Source of the DNA: an uncultured Pseudoflavonifractor sp.
GTDB lineage: Bacteria > Bacillota > Clostridia > Oscillospirales > Oscillospiraceae
Direction: 5' to 3'
DNA: 64,000 bases
Assembly (NCBI GenBank): GCA_947425785.1
Contig: CANEAY010000011.1
Coordinates: 1-64,000, forward strand
A model generated the notes under the pieces. The model worked only from the letters and a program-made list of their open reading frames with translations. It was not told the DNA's origin and searched no databases. Below, in pieces: positions 52,992-62,314 of this stretch. Each line of letters starts with the position of its first letter. Within the stretch, counting starts at the first letter, position 1. The translations under genes and the position numbers were made by a program.

Positions 52992-53783
52992 ATGGAAAAG
53001 AAACGGCTTGTGATCAAAGTGGGTACTTCCACCCTTCTGCGCCAGGGCGGCGGGGTGAACCTGCGGGAGATGGATGCCCTGGCCCGGGTGCTCTCCGATC
53101 TGAAAAATATGGGCCACCAGGTCATCCTGGTCTCCTCCGGCGCCATCGGCGTGGGAGCGGGGAAGCTGGGACTCAAGGAGCGGCCTGCGCAGCTGCGGTT
53201 CAAGCAGGCCGCCGCCGCGGCAGGCCAGTGCGAGCTGATGCACCTCTACGACAAGTTTTTTGGGGAGTACGGCCAGGCGGTGGCCCAGATATTGCTCACC
53301 GATGAGGACGTGGATCACCCTGTCCGGGCGGAGCACCTGTCCGGCACCTTCGAGGCTCTGCTGGAGCTGGGCTGTATCCCGGTGGTGAATGAGAACGACT
53401 CGGTCTCCGCCGCCGAGATCGAGACGGGGCAGAAAAAAGTGCTGGGCGACAATGACACCCTCTCCGCCATCGTGGCGGGGCTGTGCGGGGCCGACCTGCT
53501 GGTGCTGCTCAGCGACATCGACGGCCTCTACGATGCCGACCCCCGGAAAAACCCGGGGGCCAAGCTCATCCACCGGGTGGAGGCCATTACCCCGGAGATC
53601 GAGGCTCTGGCCGGAGGGGGCGGCACCAAGTGGGGCACCGGCGGGATGTACACCAAGCTCACCGCCGCCAAGCGCGCCATGGCCCATGGCATTGAGATGG
53701 TCATTGCCAACTCCGACAAGCTGGACGCCCTCTACGACATCGTGGAGGGGAAGGATGTGGGCACCCGCTTCGGGGGGAAATGA
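52992..53783 (+). CDS. proB: Glutamate 5-kinase
   Basis: 263 aa; the amino-acid kinase domain without the C-terminal PUA domain found in longer forms. KVGTSTLL, VSSGAIGVGAGKLG, NENDSVS and GTGGMYTKLTAAKRAMAHG are typical. First step of proline synthesis, phosphorylating glutamate. AGAGGAAGGAG precedes the ATG. proA follows after about 30 bases. Confidence 0.96.
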   Translation: MEKKRLVIKVGTSTLLRQGGGVNLREMDALARVLSDLKNMGHQVILVSSGAIGVGAGKLGLKERPAQLRFKQAAAAAGQCELMHLYDKFFGEYGQAVAQILLTDEDVDHPVRAEHLSGTFEALLELGCIPVVNENDSVSAAEIETGQKKVLGDNDTLSAIVAGLCGADLLVLLSDIDGLYDADPRKNPGAKLIHRVEAITPEIEALAGGGGTKWGTGGMYTKLTAAKRAMAHGIEMVIANSDKLDALYDIVEGKDVGTRFGGK

Positions 53784-53814
53784 AAAAACGCTACCTATTA
53801 TATAAAGTGAGTTG

Positions 53815-55068
53815 ATGGATATGACAGCGTTGGAAAAGCAGGGCCTGGCCGCCAAGAACGCGGAACGTGTGCTGGCTGTGGCGGGCCAGGAGCGGAAAGA
53901 CACCGCCCTTCTGACAATAGCCGACGCCCTGATGGCCCGGCGGGAGGAGTGGCTCTCCGCCAATGCCGCCGACCTGGCCGCCGCCCGGGCGGGGGGAATG
54001 AAGGAGTCCATGCTGGATCGGCTGGCTCTGGATGAGGGGCGCATCGCCGCAATCGCCGAGGGGGTGCGCCAAGTGGCTGCCCTTCCCGACCCGGTGGGGC
54101 AGGTGGTGAAGACTGCTACACGGCCCAATGGCCTGAAGCTGGAACAGCGGCGGGTGCCCCTGGGGGTCATCGGTATCATCTATGAGGCACGTCCCAACGT
54201 CACCGTGGACGCCGCCGCTCTCTGCCTGAAGGCGGGCAACGCCTGCATCCTGCGGGGCGGGAAGGAGGCCTTCCGCTCCAACCGGGCGGCGGTGGACATT
54301 CTGCGGGATGCTCTGGAGTCGGTGGGCCTGCCCCGGGACTGTGTGGCCCTGGTGGAGGACACCAGCCGGGAGAGCGCCAATGAGATGATGAATTTGACCC
54401 GGTACCTGGACGTGCTCATCCCCCGGGGCGGGGCAGGGCTCATCCGTTCGGTGGTACAAAACGCCCGGGTGCCCGTGATCCGCACCGGGGAAGGGGTGTG
54501 CCATATCTATGTCCACGCCAAGGCAGACCTTCCTATGGCGGCCCGCATCCTATATAATGCCAAATGTTCCCGGCCCTCGGTGTGCAACGCCGCCGAGTGT
54601 GTGCTGGTGGATGAGGAAGTGGCGGCGGAATTTCTCCCCCTGGCCTGGGAACAATTAAAGGAGAAAAATGTGGCCCTCCACGCCGACGCTGCGGCCAGAG
54701 CCATCCTTCCCTGGGCCGACCCCGCCGGGGAGGAGGACTGGGACAGGGAGTACGGCGACTATCAGCTGGCGGTGAAGGTAGTCACCGGGTCGGAGGAGGC
54801 GGTGGATTTCATCGCCCGCCACGGCACAGGCCACTCCGAGGCCATCGTCACCGGGGATGCCGATGTGGCCCGGTGGTTCATGGATCGGGTGGACGCGGCG
54901 GCGGTCTATGTCAATGCCTCCACCCGGTTCACCGACGGCTTTGAGTTCGGCCTGGGAGCGGAGATCGGCATCTCCACCCAAAAGCTCCACGCCCGGGGGC
55001 CGATGGGGTTGGAGGAGCTGACGGGCACAAAATATCTCATTTACGGCGCCGGACAAGTCAGAGAGTGA
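53815..55068 (+). CDS. proA: Glutamate-5-semialdehyde dehydrogenase (gamma-glutamyl phosphate reductase)
   Basis: 417 aa. LGVIGIIYEARPNVTVDAAALCLKAGNACILRGG and the catalytic Cys in SRPSVCNAAECVLV are clear. Reduces glutamyl-5-phosphate with NADPH. The start could be ATG 53815 or 53821; no strong ribosome site lies before either, which suggests coupling with proB or a weak start. Confidence 0.95.
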   Translation: MDMTALEKQGLAAKNAERVLAVAGQERKDTALLTIADALMARREEWLSANAADLAAARAGGMKESMLDRLALDEGRIAAIAEGVRQVAALPDPVGQVVKTATRPNGLKLEQRRVPLGVIGIIYEARPNVTVDAAALCLKAGNACILRGGKEAFRSNRAAVDILRDALESVGLPRDCVALVEDTSRESANEMMNLTRYLDVLIPRGGAGLIRSVVQNARVPVIRTGEGVCHIYVHAKADLPMAARILYNAKCSRPSVCNAAECVLVDEEVAAEFLPLAWEQLKEKNVALHADAAARAILPWADPAGEEDWDREYGDYQLAVKVVTGSEEAVDFIARHGTGHSEAIVTGDADVARWFMDRVDAAAVYVNASTRFTDGFEFGLGAEIGISTQKLHARGPMGLEELTGTKYLIYGAGQVRE

Positions 55069-55117
55069 ACTGGAAGAAAATTTTAACGGTTTTTGAATTT
55101 TTCTTTTACTTCCCCTA

Positions 55118-55146
55118 TTGTATTTTTGTCACCGTTTTGTTACAAT
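55118..55146 (+). promoter_or_regulatory. Candidate promoter of the UshA-like gene
   Basis: TTGTAT and TACAAT, 17 bases apart, 58 bases before the start. An overlapping alternative is TTGAAT-N17-TATTGT at 55093. Confidence 0.55.
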
Positions 55147-55203
55147 TATGACTGCGAAGAAATTTCAGCCCCAAAAAATACGAAGGAAAAGGTGGAATGT
55201 TCC

Positions 55204-57309
55204 ATGAAGTTCAAGAAACTCCTGTCCCTGGCTCTCTCCGCCGCCATGGTGCTGTCTCTGGCAGTGCCCGCCATGGCTGCTGACGAGGCCGCCGAGGTGA
55301 CCGTCGAGCCCTACGTCGTCTCTGAAGACGTGAAGGACGGCATCGTCATCCTCCACTCCAACGACGTTCACGGCGCCATTGAGGGCTATGCCAAGATGGC
55401 CGCCCTGAAGGCCATGTTTGAGAAGGCCGGCGCTGACGTTATCGTTGTGGACGCCGGCGACTACATCCAGGGCGACTCCAGCGTCAGCGTCAGCATGGGC
55501 GACACCGCCGTGGAACTGATGAACATGGCTGGTTATTCCCTTTCTGCCCTGGGCAACCACGAGTTCGACTACGGCTACGAGAACATGAAGGCCCTGGCCG
55601 AGAAGGCCGACTTCGAGATCCTGGCCGCCAACGTCCTCTTTGAGGGCAAGCCCGCTTTCGGCACCAACAAGGTGGTGGAGCTGGGCGGCAAGAAGATCGG
55701 TTTCTTCGGCATGGCTACTCCCGAGACCGCTACCAAGGCCCACCCCGCCAAGATCAAGGGCGTGACCTTCGCCGGCGGCGAGGAGATGTACAAGGTGGCC
55801 GAGGAGCAGGTCAAGGAGCTGGAGGCCGCCAAGGTCGACTACGTCATCTGCCTGGGCCACCTGGGTATCGATGATGAGACTGCTGTCAACGCCAACCGCT
55901 CCGTCGACCTTCTGGAGAAGGTGGAGGGTATCGACGTGTTCGTCGACGGTCACTCCCACTCCACCGAGGAGGCCATTGTTGAGAAGACCAACGCCGAGCG
56001 CAAGGTGGGCGAGACTGTTCTGACCTCCACCGGCACCAAGTTTGCCAACGTCGGTGTTGTTGTCATCGACAAGGACGGCAAGATCACCACCGACTGCGTG
56101 AACACCGAGGCCATCACCGTGGCCGAGGACGACAAGATCCTGGCCCGCGCTGAAGAGATCAAGGCCGAGATCGAGGCCGACTACGGCAAGGCTTTTGCCA
56201 AGAGCGAGGTAGAGCTCAACGGCGACAAGGCTCCCGGCAACCGCACCCAGGAGACCAACCTGGGCGATCTTATCACCGACGCCATGCTCTGGTACGCCAC
56301 CAAGGAAGACCTGGGCGTGGCCGCTGAGAACGTTGTGGCTATCACCAACGGCGGCGGCATCCGTGCCGCCATCAAGGCCGGCGACATCAGCAAGAAGGAC
56401 GTGAACACTGTCCTGCCCTTCGGCAACACCGTGGCCGTGGACTACGTCACCGGCGCCGTTCTGCTGGAGGTGCTGGAGGCTTCCACCTTCTGCACTCCCG
56501 CCGCTGTGGGCGGCTTCCCCCAGGTGGCCGGTATCGAGTTCACCGTCAACGTGGGCAAGGCCTTTGACGCCGGCGAGAACTACGAGGGCACCACTTACGC
56601 CGCTCCCAACTCCATCAACCGTGTGACCGTCAACTCCATCAACGGCAAGGAGCTTGACCTGGAGGCCACCTACGCTGTGGTCACCAACGACTTCCTGGCC
56701 GCCGGCGGCGACACCTACTACGCCCTGTCCGTCTCCGACCGCATCACCGACACCGGCGCTCCCCTGGATGAAGTGTTGATGCAGTACATCACCGATGTGC
56801 TGGAGGGCACCGTGGGCGAGAAGTATGCCGAGCCCCAGGGCCGCATCACCATCGTCAACCGGCCCGAGGGCCTGGTGGAGGACGCTTGGTGGTACGACGC
56901 CGCTGTCCGCACTCTGGATGCCTTTATCCTCAATGGCACCGACAAGGGCTTTGACCCCGACGCCACTGTGACCACTGCCACCGTTTACCAGATGCTCTAC
57001 AACATGGAGGGCAAGCCTGCCGCCGGTGAGGGCGACAAGGTGGTGACCACCGTCGAGAAGGCCTGGTATGTGGACGCTGTCAACTGGGGCGCCAACAACG
57101 GCCTGTTTACCGAGGAGACCTTCGAGGATGACAGTGTCATCGACCGCGCCGGCATTAAGGCCATCATGGATGCCTACTGCGCCCTCAAGGAAGTGCCCAA
57201 CGAGAACATCATGGTGGGCAATGAGAACGGCGATATGATGCTGGACAAGGATCTTACCCGCGCCGAGTTCGCTCAGGTCGTCTGTAACCTGATGGACGCC
57301 GCTAACTGA
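55204..57309 (+). CDS. Exported 5'-nucleotidase/UshA-like protein with C-terminal SLH-type repeats
   Basis: 701 aa from ATG 55204 (track start is upstream, in the promoter). Signal peptide MKFKKLLSLALSAAMVLSLAVPAMAA. Residues about 45-300: metallophosphatase domain with HSNDVHG, DAGDYIQGD, GNHEFDYG and VDGHSHS. Residues about 330-550: 5'-nucleotidase C domain (GDLITDAMLW, TNGGGIRA). Residues about 560-701: two SLH-like units (WWYDAAVRTL..., WYVDAVNWGANNG..., LTRAEFAQVV) for cell-wall binding. Hydrolyses nucleotides outside the cell to release nucleosides and phosphate. Monocistronic with promoter and terminator. Confidence 0.92.
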   Translation: MKFKKLLSLALSAAMVLSLAVPAMAADEAAEVTVEPYVVSEDVKDGIVILHSNDVHGAIEGYAKMAALKAMFEKAGADVIVVDAGDYIQGDSSVSVSMGDTAVELMNMAGYSLSALGNHEFDYGYENMKALAEKADFEILAANVLFEGKPAFGTNKVVELGGKKIGFFGMATPETATKAHPAKIKGVTFAGGEEMYKVAEEQVKELEAAKVDYVICLGHLGIDDETAVNANRSVDLLEKVEGIDVFVDGHSHSTEEAIVEKTNAERKVGETVLTSTGTKFANVGVVVIDKDGKITTDCVNTEAITVAEDDKILARAEEIKAEIEADYGKAFAKSEVELNGDKAPGNRTQETNLGDLITDAMLWYATKEDLGVAAENVVAITNGGGIRAAIKAGDISKKDVNTVLPFGNTVAVDYVTGAVLLEVLEASTFCTPAAVGGFPQVAGIEFTVNVGKAFDAGENYEGTTYAAPNSINRVTVNSINGKELDLEATYAVVTNDFLAAGGDTYYALSVSDRITDTGAPLDEVLMQYITDVLEGTVGEKYAEPQGRITIVNRPEGLVEDAWWYDAAVRTLDAFILNGTDKGFDPDATVTTATVYQMLYNMEGKPAAGEGDKVVTTVEKAWYVDAVNWGANNGLFTEETFEDDSVIDRAGIKAIMDAYCALKEVPNENIMVGNENGDMMLDKDLTRAEFAQVVCNLMDAAN

Positions 57310-57317
57310 TCTGGAAT

Positions 57318-57357
57318 AAAAAGAAAGGCTTCGGACATTCCGAAGCCTTTCTTTTTT
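57318..57357 (+). terminator. Terminator after the UshA-like gene
   Basis: AAAAAGAAAGGCTTCGG pairs with CCGAAGCCTTTCTTTTTT around ACATT. Confidence 0.93.
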
Positions 57358-57370
57358 CCGTAAAGAACCA

Positions 57371-57399
57371 TTGTCTTTTGGACGAAGAACTGGTATTAT
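57371..57399 (+). promoter_or_regulatory. Promoter of the SLH-hydrolase-phosphatase gene
   Basis: TTGTCT and TATTAT, 17 bases apart, 50 bases before the ATG. Confidence 0.65.
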
Positions 57400-57449
57400 A
57401 ATAATGCTTTTTGCCCCACAAAAGATGAATAAAGAAAGGTGAATCGTAC

Positions 57450-59936
57450 ATGAATTGGAAGAAGCTCACATCCCTTGTCCTTTCCGCCGCGCTGGCGGCT
57501 TCCCTGGCCGCCCCGGCCATGGCCGCCGACCTGCCTGAGGGCTGGACTCCTGCCGACGGCGCCCGCACTGCCGCCGAGCCCTGGTACGCCGAGGCCCAGG
57601 CCTATGTGACCGAGCAGGGCTATATGTCCACTGTGGACGGCACCAACTTTGCCGCCGAGAACACCATCACTCGTGCCACCGTGTTCCAGACCCTTTGGAA
57701 CATGGAGGGCAATCCGAGGATGGCTGACGCCGCCTCCTTTACCGATGTGGCCGAGGACGCCTGGTACGCCGGCGCCGCCGCCTGGGCCGAGGCCGTGGGC
57801 CTCACCGAGGGCGACTCCGGCAAGTTCGAGGGCGACCGTGAGATCACCCGTGCCGAGGTGGCCGCCATCTTCTCCCGCTATGCCGCTCTGGACGGCTGGC
57901 TGGTAGATGTCTCCACCAGCCCCGCTCTTACCGCCCCTGACTACGACACCGTGCCCGACTGGGCCGCCACCGAGGTGGCCGAGTGCTACAAGCTGGGTCT
58001 GATGAAGGGCAACGAGTACGGTGAGATCAACCCCACTGACCTGATGACCCGGGCCGAGCTGGCCACCATGCTCAAGAGCTATGACGAGCTGGTGCCCATC
58101 TACCTGACCCGCGATGTGGAGATCGAGGTGCCCGAGACCGACGGTATCCCCGCCCACACCATCCCCGGTGTGCTCACCCTGCCCGGCGCCCACGAGGGGG
58201 AGACCTTCCCCGCCGTGGTCATGCTTCACGGCACCGGCTCCAACAAGGATGAGGCCGGCAACGGTTACCTCACCGCCGCCCCCAGCCTGGCTATGAACGG
58301 CATCGCCTCCCTGCGTATCGACTTCATGGGCAGCGGCGACTCCGAGGCCGATTACGCCGATTACAACTATTCTTCCGCCAACATCGACGCCAAGGCCGCC
58401 GCTGACTTCCTGGCCGAGGAGGCCACCGTGGACGGCGACAAGCTGGCCGTCATGGGCTGGAGCCAGGGCGGTACCAACGCCCTGCTGGCCGCCGCGGCCT
58501 ATCCCGAGACCTTTAAGGCCGCCGTCACCTGGTCTGGCGCGCTGGATCTGTCCACTCTGTTTGAGGACTTTGACAAGGCCTATGCCACTGCCAAGAAGGA
58601 CGGCAGCATCGAGCTGGCCTTTGACTGGCGGGACTCCCTCATGGTGGGTGAGCGCTGGTTCAAGGAGGTCAAGGGCACCGATGTGCTCAAGACCATCAAG
58701 GGCCTGGAGACCCCTGTGCTGGCCATCAACGGCGACAAGGACGACGTTGTCCTGCCCGAGAACGCCGACAAGATCGTGGAGGCTGTGAAGAACGGCCGGG
58801 TCTGTCTGGTGGAGGGCGCCGACCACACCTACAACGTCTTCGCCGAGGAGAATTTTGAGACCATCTACAAGGTGGCCGACATCACCGCCGGCTTCCTGGA
58901 GGAGACCCTGAACGGCTACGTCTCCGGCACCGTTTCCGCTGTCAGCAAGTACGGCAACGTGGGCACCGACATCTATGCCGACGTCTTTGTGGGCGCCGGT
59001 TACACTGTGGGCGATATGCTCACCGTCACCGTGGGCGAGAACGCTGTGGACGCCCCCTTCGGCACCGGCTACTCCAACGTGGATACCGGCAATGTGATCG
59101 TTCTCACCGATACCTCCAACGACACCATTGCCGCCGCCGTCAACATGGGCAACTTCTCCCAGACCTACAACGCCCCCGTGGGCGCCGCCATCCGCTTCCA
59201 GATGAAGGAGAAGGAGGGCTACCTGGAGGAGTACACCATCCGCAACATCGACTCCCTGCGCACCAACGACATTGCGGACTATGGCGACGACGAGGCCGTC
59301 TTTGCCAACTTCCGGGCCGTCACTCTGGGCGATATCGCCGAGGGCAAGCTCTACCGTGCCTCCAGCCCCGTGAACCCGGAGCTGGGCCGCAACACCTATG
59401 TGGACAAGCTCATCAAGGAGGCCGGGGTGAAGACCATCATCGACCTGGCTGACTCCGAGGAGGAGTATGCCGCTTACGAGGGCGTGGCCGATTCCTATGC
59501 CGCCGCCATCAACACCGTGAAGCTGGATATGGGTGTGGACTTTGCCGCCGAGGACTTCACCACCAAGCTGAAGACCGGCTTGGAGTACATGCTCTCCAAC
59601 GAGGGCCCCTATCTGGTGCACTGCAACGAGGGTAAGGATCGGGCCGGCTTTGTCACCATGCTGCTGGAGTGCCTCATGGGCGGCAAGCTGGACGAGATCG
59701 TGGATGATTATATGCTCTCCTATGAGAACTACTACCACGTGGAGCACGATTCCGACCGCTGGAACCGCATTGCCCAGAGCAACGTGATCACCAACCTGCT
59801 GAAGCTTACCGGGGCCGAGGACGAGAAGGCTCTGGCCGAGGCCGACCTGGTCAAGGCCGCCGAGACCTACCTCACCGAGACTGTGGGCCTCACCGCAGAG
59901 CAGGTGGAGGGCCTGAAGGCTGCCCTGTCCGCCTAA
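57450..59936 (+). CDS. Exported fusion: SLH repeats, alpha/beta hydrolase, middle domain and tyrosine-phosphatase-type domain
   Basis: 828 aa. Signal peptide MNWKKLTSLVLSAALAASLAAPAMAA. About residues 40-210: three SLH repeats (WYAEAQAYVTEQGYM, WYAGAAAWAEAVG, ITRAEVAAIFSRY, MTRAELATML). About 215-480: alpha/beta hydrolase (VVMLHGTGSNK oxyanion loop, Ser in MGWSQGGTNA, Asp in NGDKDDVV, His in GADHTYN). About 485-600: a beta-rich domain (GNVGTDIYADV..., MGNFSQTYNAPVG) like the C-domain of SAM hydroxide adenosyltransferases. About 610-780: phosphatase with the C-x5-R loop HCNEGKDRAG. AAAGAAAGGTG precedes the ATG. Likely wall-bound; joint activities are inferred. Confidence 0.85.
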   Translation: MNWKKLTSLVLSAALAASLAAPAMAADLPEGWTPADGARTAAEPWYAEAQAYVTEQGYMSTVDGTNFAAENTITRATVFQTLWNMEGNPRMADAASFTDVAEDAWYAGAAAWAEAVGLTEGDSGKFEGDREITRAEVAAIFSRYAALDGWLVDVSTSPALTAPDYDTVPDWAATEVAECYKLGLMKGNEYGEINPTDLMTRAELATMLKSYDELVPIYLTRDVEIEVPETDGIPAHTIPGVLTLPGAHEGETFPAVVMLHGTGSNKDEAGNGYLTAAPSLAMNGIASLRIDFMGSGDSEADYADYNYSSANIDAKAAADFLAEEATVDGDKLAVMGWSQGGTNALLAAAAYPETFKAAVTWSGALDLSTLFEDFDKAYATAKKDGSIELAFDWRDSLMVGERWFKEVKGTDVLKTIKGLETPVLAINGDKDDVVLPENADKIVEAVKNGRVCLVEGADHTYNVFAEENFETIYKVADITAGFLEETLNGYVSGTVSAVSKYGNVGTDIYADVFVGAGYTVGDMLTVTVGENAVDAPFGTGYSNVDTGNVIVLTDTSNDTIAAAVNMGNFSQTYNAPVGAAIRFQMKEKEGYLEEYTIRNIDSLRTNDIADYGDDEAVFANFRAVTLGDIAEGKLYRASSPVNPELGRNTYVDKLIKEAGVKTIIDLADSEEEYAAYEGVADSYAAAINTVKLDMGVDFAAEDFTTKLKTGLEYMLSNEGPYLVHCNEGKDRAGFVTMLLECLMGGKLDEIVDDYMLSYENYYHVEHDSDRWNRIAQSNVITNLLKLTGAEDEKALAEADLVKAAETYLTETVGLTAEQVEGLKAALSA

Positions 59937-59955
59937 GGGATTTCCCGGGAAACAC

Positions 59956-59993
59956 AAAAAGGGGCCGCTCTCTTGAGGGAGCGGCCCCTTTTT
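59956..59993. terminator. Terminator between convergent fusion gene and nadE
   Basis: AAAAAGGGGCCGCTC pairs with GAGCGGCCCCTTTTT; serves both strands. Confidence 0.93.
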
Positions 59994-60015
59994 CACGCTT
60001 TTTGAGAGAATTGGA

Positions 60016-61935
60016 TCAGTCCAGCCCTTCCAGTTCCTCCAACCATAGGTTGGCTACGGCATCGCTGGGCATACGCCAGTCCCCTCTGGGAGAGAGGGCC
60101 AGGGAGCCCACCTTGGGGCCGTCAGGGAGGCAGGAGCGTTTGAACTGCTGGGAAAAGAACCGGCGGTAGAAGCTCCGCAGCCACTTCAAAAGGGTGGAGC
60201 GGTCGTAAGTCCGGCCGAAGGCCTGTTCTGCCAGCCGAAGTATCTTTTTTGGGGGGAAAGCCCAGCGGATGACATAGTAGAGGAAGAAGTCGTGGAGCTC
60301 ATAGGGGCCCACGATGTTCTCGGTCTTCTGGCTGATCTCCCCTGCCACAGCGGGGAGGAGCTCCGGGGACACAGGGGTGTCCAGAATGTCCTCCAGCACT
60401 TGGGAGAGGGCCCCGTCCTCCTGGGCCTTGTCCCCGGCCACGTAGGCCACCAGGTGCCGTACCAGGGTCTTGGGGATGCCGGCGTTGACGGCATACATGC
60501 TCATATGGTCGCCGTTGTAGGTACACCAGCCCAGGGCCAGTTCAGAGAGGTCGCCGGTACCGATGACCAGGCCCCCGGTCTGGTTGGCAATGTCCATGAG
60601 TACCTGGGTGCGCTCCCGGGCCTGGGCATTTTCGAAGGTTACATCGGTGTTTTCCATGGACTGTCCGATGTCGGCAAAGTGCTGTTTTACCGCCGCGGAG
60701 ATATCCACCGTTTTCAGGGTGGCTCCCATCCGCTCGGAGAGCAGCTCCGCATTGGAGCGGGTGCGGCGAGTAGTGCCGAAGCAGGGCATGGTGACGGCGA
60801 TAATATCGCTGGTCGGGCGATCCAGCAGCTTCATGGCCACCCCGGTGATGAGGATGGCCAGGGTGGAATCAAGGCCGCCGGAAAGACCGATGACGGCGGT
60901 CTTGGCCCCGGTGTGCTCCAGCCGCTTCTTCAGGCCCAGAGCGGCGATCTTCAATACCTCCTCACACAGCTCGGCCTGCTCCGCCTCATCCTGGGGGAAG
61001 AAAGGGGAGGGGGAGACGCTGCGGGTGAGGGGGGTCTCCGCACATTCCAATGAGAAGGAATGCTGTGTGCTGTATTCGCTCTCTACGTAAGGGAAGGTGT
61101 TGCGCCGCCGCCGCTCATAGGAGAGCTTGTCCACGTCGATCTCGCTGATGGTGAGGCCGGTGGAGAATTTCCGCTGGGCCAGCAGGGCGCCGTCTTCCAT
61201 CACGATGCTGTGACCGGCAAAGACCATATCGGTGGTGGACTCTCCCTCCCCAGCGCTGGCGTAGACATAGCCGCACACACACCGGGCGGATTGGTTGGCG
61301 ACCAGATTCCGGCGGTAGAGGGATTTGCCTGCCGTCTCATCGGAGGCAGACAGGTTCAGGATAAGGGTGGCCCCGGCGGCGGCCAGACGGAAGCTGGGAG
61401 GTTCTATCGTCCACAGATCCTCGCAGATCTCCGCGCCGATGACCAGATTGGGCATGGTCTCGCAGAAGAAAAGGGAATCGGCATCCAGAGTGGTCTCCTG
61501 ACCACATAGGGAGAGGAAGGGTTCGGAGACTCCCCTCCCGGAGGTGAACCACCGGCCCTCATAAAACTCGCCGTAGTTGGGGACATGGATCTTGGGAACC
61601 AGTCCCAAAATATTGCCCTGGTGTATTATTGCGGCACAATTATACAAATTGTTTTTATATTTTAACGGCAGACCCAGGGCGGTGACCATATCCAGGTTTT
61701 TGGTGGCTTCCAGGACGGTGGCCAAACCCTCCTCGGCCCCCTTCAAGAGGGTGTCCTGGAGAAAGAGGTCGCCGCAGGTGTAGCCCGTCAGGCACAGTTC
61801 GGGCAGGCACAAGACCCGCACACCCTGACGGTCGGCCTCCCGCATGAGGGTAAAGATCTGTTCCGCATTGTACCGGGGGTCGGCCACCCGAATTTTTGGC
61901 ACGCCGGCCGCCACCTTGATAAATCCATCCTTCAT
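60016..61935 (-). CDS. nadE: Glutamine-dependent NAD+ synthetase
   Basis: 639 aa, the long eukaryote/actinobacterial-like form. N-terminal nitrilase-type glutaminase: Glu in LCLPELCLTGY, Lys in VPKIHVPNYGEFYEGRWF, Cys in VIGAEICEDLW. C-terminal synthetase: pyrophosphate-binding GLSGGLDSTLAIL and IGTGDLSELALGW. Makes NAD+ from nicotinate-adenine dinucleotide with ammonia from glutamine. It has its own promoter and lies downstream of niaR, which probably controls it. Confidence 0.96.
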   Translation of the reverse strand: MKDGFIKVAAGVPKIRVADPRYNAEQIFTLMREADRQGVRVLCLPELCLTGYTCGDLFLQDTLLKGAEEGLATVLEATKNLDMVTALGLPLKYKNNLYNCAAIIHQGNILGLVPKIHVPNYGEFYEGRWFTSGRGVSEPFLSLCGQETTLDADSLFFCETMPNLVIGAEICEDLWTIEPPSFRLAAAGATLILNLSASDETAGKSLYRRNLVANQSARCVCGYVYASAGEGESTTDMVFAGHSIVMEDGALLAQRKFSTGLTISEIDVDKLSYERRRRNTFPYVESEYSTQHSFSLECAETPLTRSVSPSPFFPQDEAEQAELCEEVLKIAALGLKKRLEHTGAKTAVIGLSGGLDSTLAILITGVAMKLLDRPTSDIIAVTMPCFGTTRRTRSNAELLSERMGATLKTVDISAAVKQHFADIGQSMENTDVTFENAQARERTQVLMDIANQTGGLVIGTGDLSELALGWCTYNGDHMSMYAVNAGIPKTLVRHLVAYVAGDKAQEDGALSQVLEDILDTPVSPELLPAVAGEISQKTENIVGPYELHDFFLYYVIRWAFPPKKILRLAEQAFGRTYDRSTLLKWLRSFYRRFFSQQFKRSCLPDGPKVGSLALSPRGDWRMPSDAVANLWLEELEGLD

Positions 61936-61964
61936 GGAGAGACCTCCTTGAGTAATGTGGTTTT

Positions 61965-61993
61965 ATTTTACCCCTTCTCCCGAAAAAAGACAA
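61965..61993 (-). promoter_or_regulatory. Candidate promoter of nadE
   Basis: Minus-strand TTGTCT and TAAAAT, 17 bases apart, about 30 bases before the nadE ATG. The 61936-62314 stretch contains this promoter and two large hairpins but no gene. Confidence 0.6.
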
Positions 61994-62027
61994 GAGGATG
62001 TCTGTTTTTGGTTCGGAGGGACGGATA

Positions 62028-62062
62028 GAGTGAAAGGAAACCGTCAGGGTTTCCTTTCACTC
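62028..62062. repeat. 15-bp inverted repeat in the niaR-nadE gap
   Basis: GAGTGAAAGGAAACC pairs perfectly with GGTTTCCTTTCACTC around GTCAG. No coding function. Confidence 0.9.
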
Positions 62063-62073
62063 ATTTAAGGCAT

Positions 62074-62130
62074 AAACACACACCCAAAAAGTCCCTGACC
62101 AAAGGTCAGGGACTTTTTGGGTGTGTGTTT
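62074..62130. terminator. 27-bp perfect inverted repeat, likely terminator
   Basis: AAACACACACCCAAAAAGTC... pairs over 27 perfect bases with the right arm around AAA. T-rich ends suggest transcription termination of niaR or a small transcript; the length and perfection are unusual for a normal terminator. Confidence 0.85.
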
Positions 62131-62314
62131 TGTTGCAGAGAGATAGAGAGGGTAGGGAGGATGCGTAGTGTGTTCTGGCTTCTTCCTGTGTCCATATTGA
62201 AGATACCAAACAATTACGACGAAACTTTGACGGAAGTGTGAATAATTTGTAAATTACCTGGTTTGATAGCAAAATACCTTACATTTTGTTTCTACTTTAC
62301 ATATTTCACATCGA

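Noticed and set aside
57396-59996. 866-aa minus-strand ORF
   Set aside because: Shadow of the SLH fusion gene; extends through its terminator and promoter.
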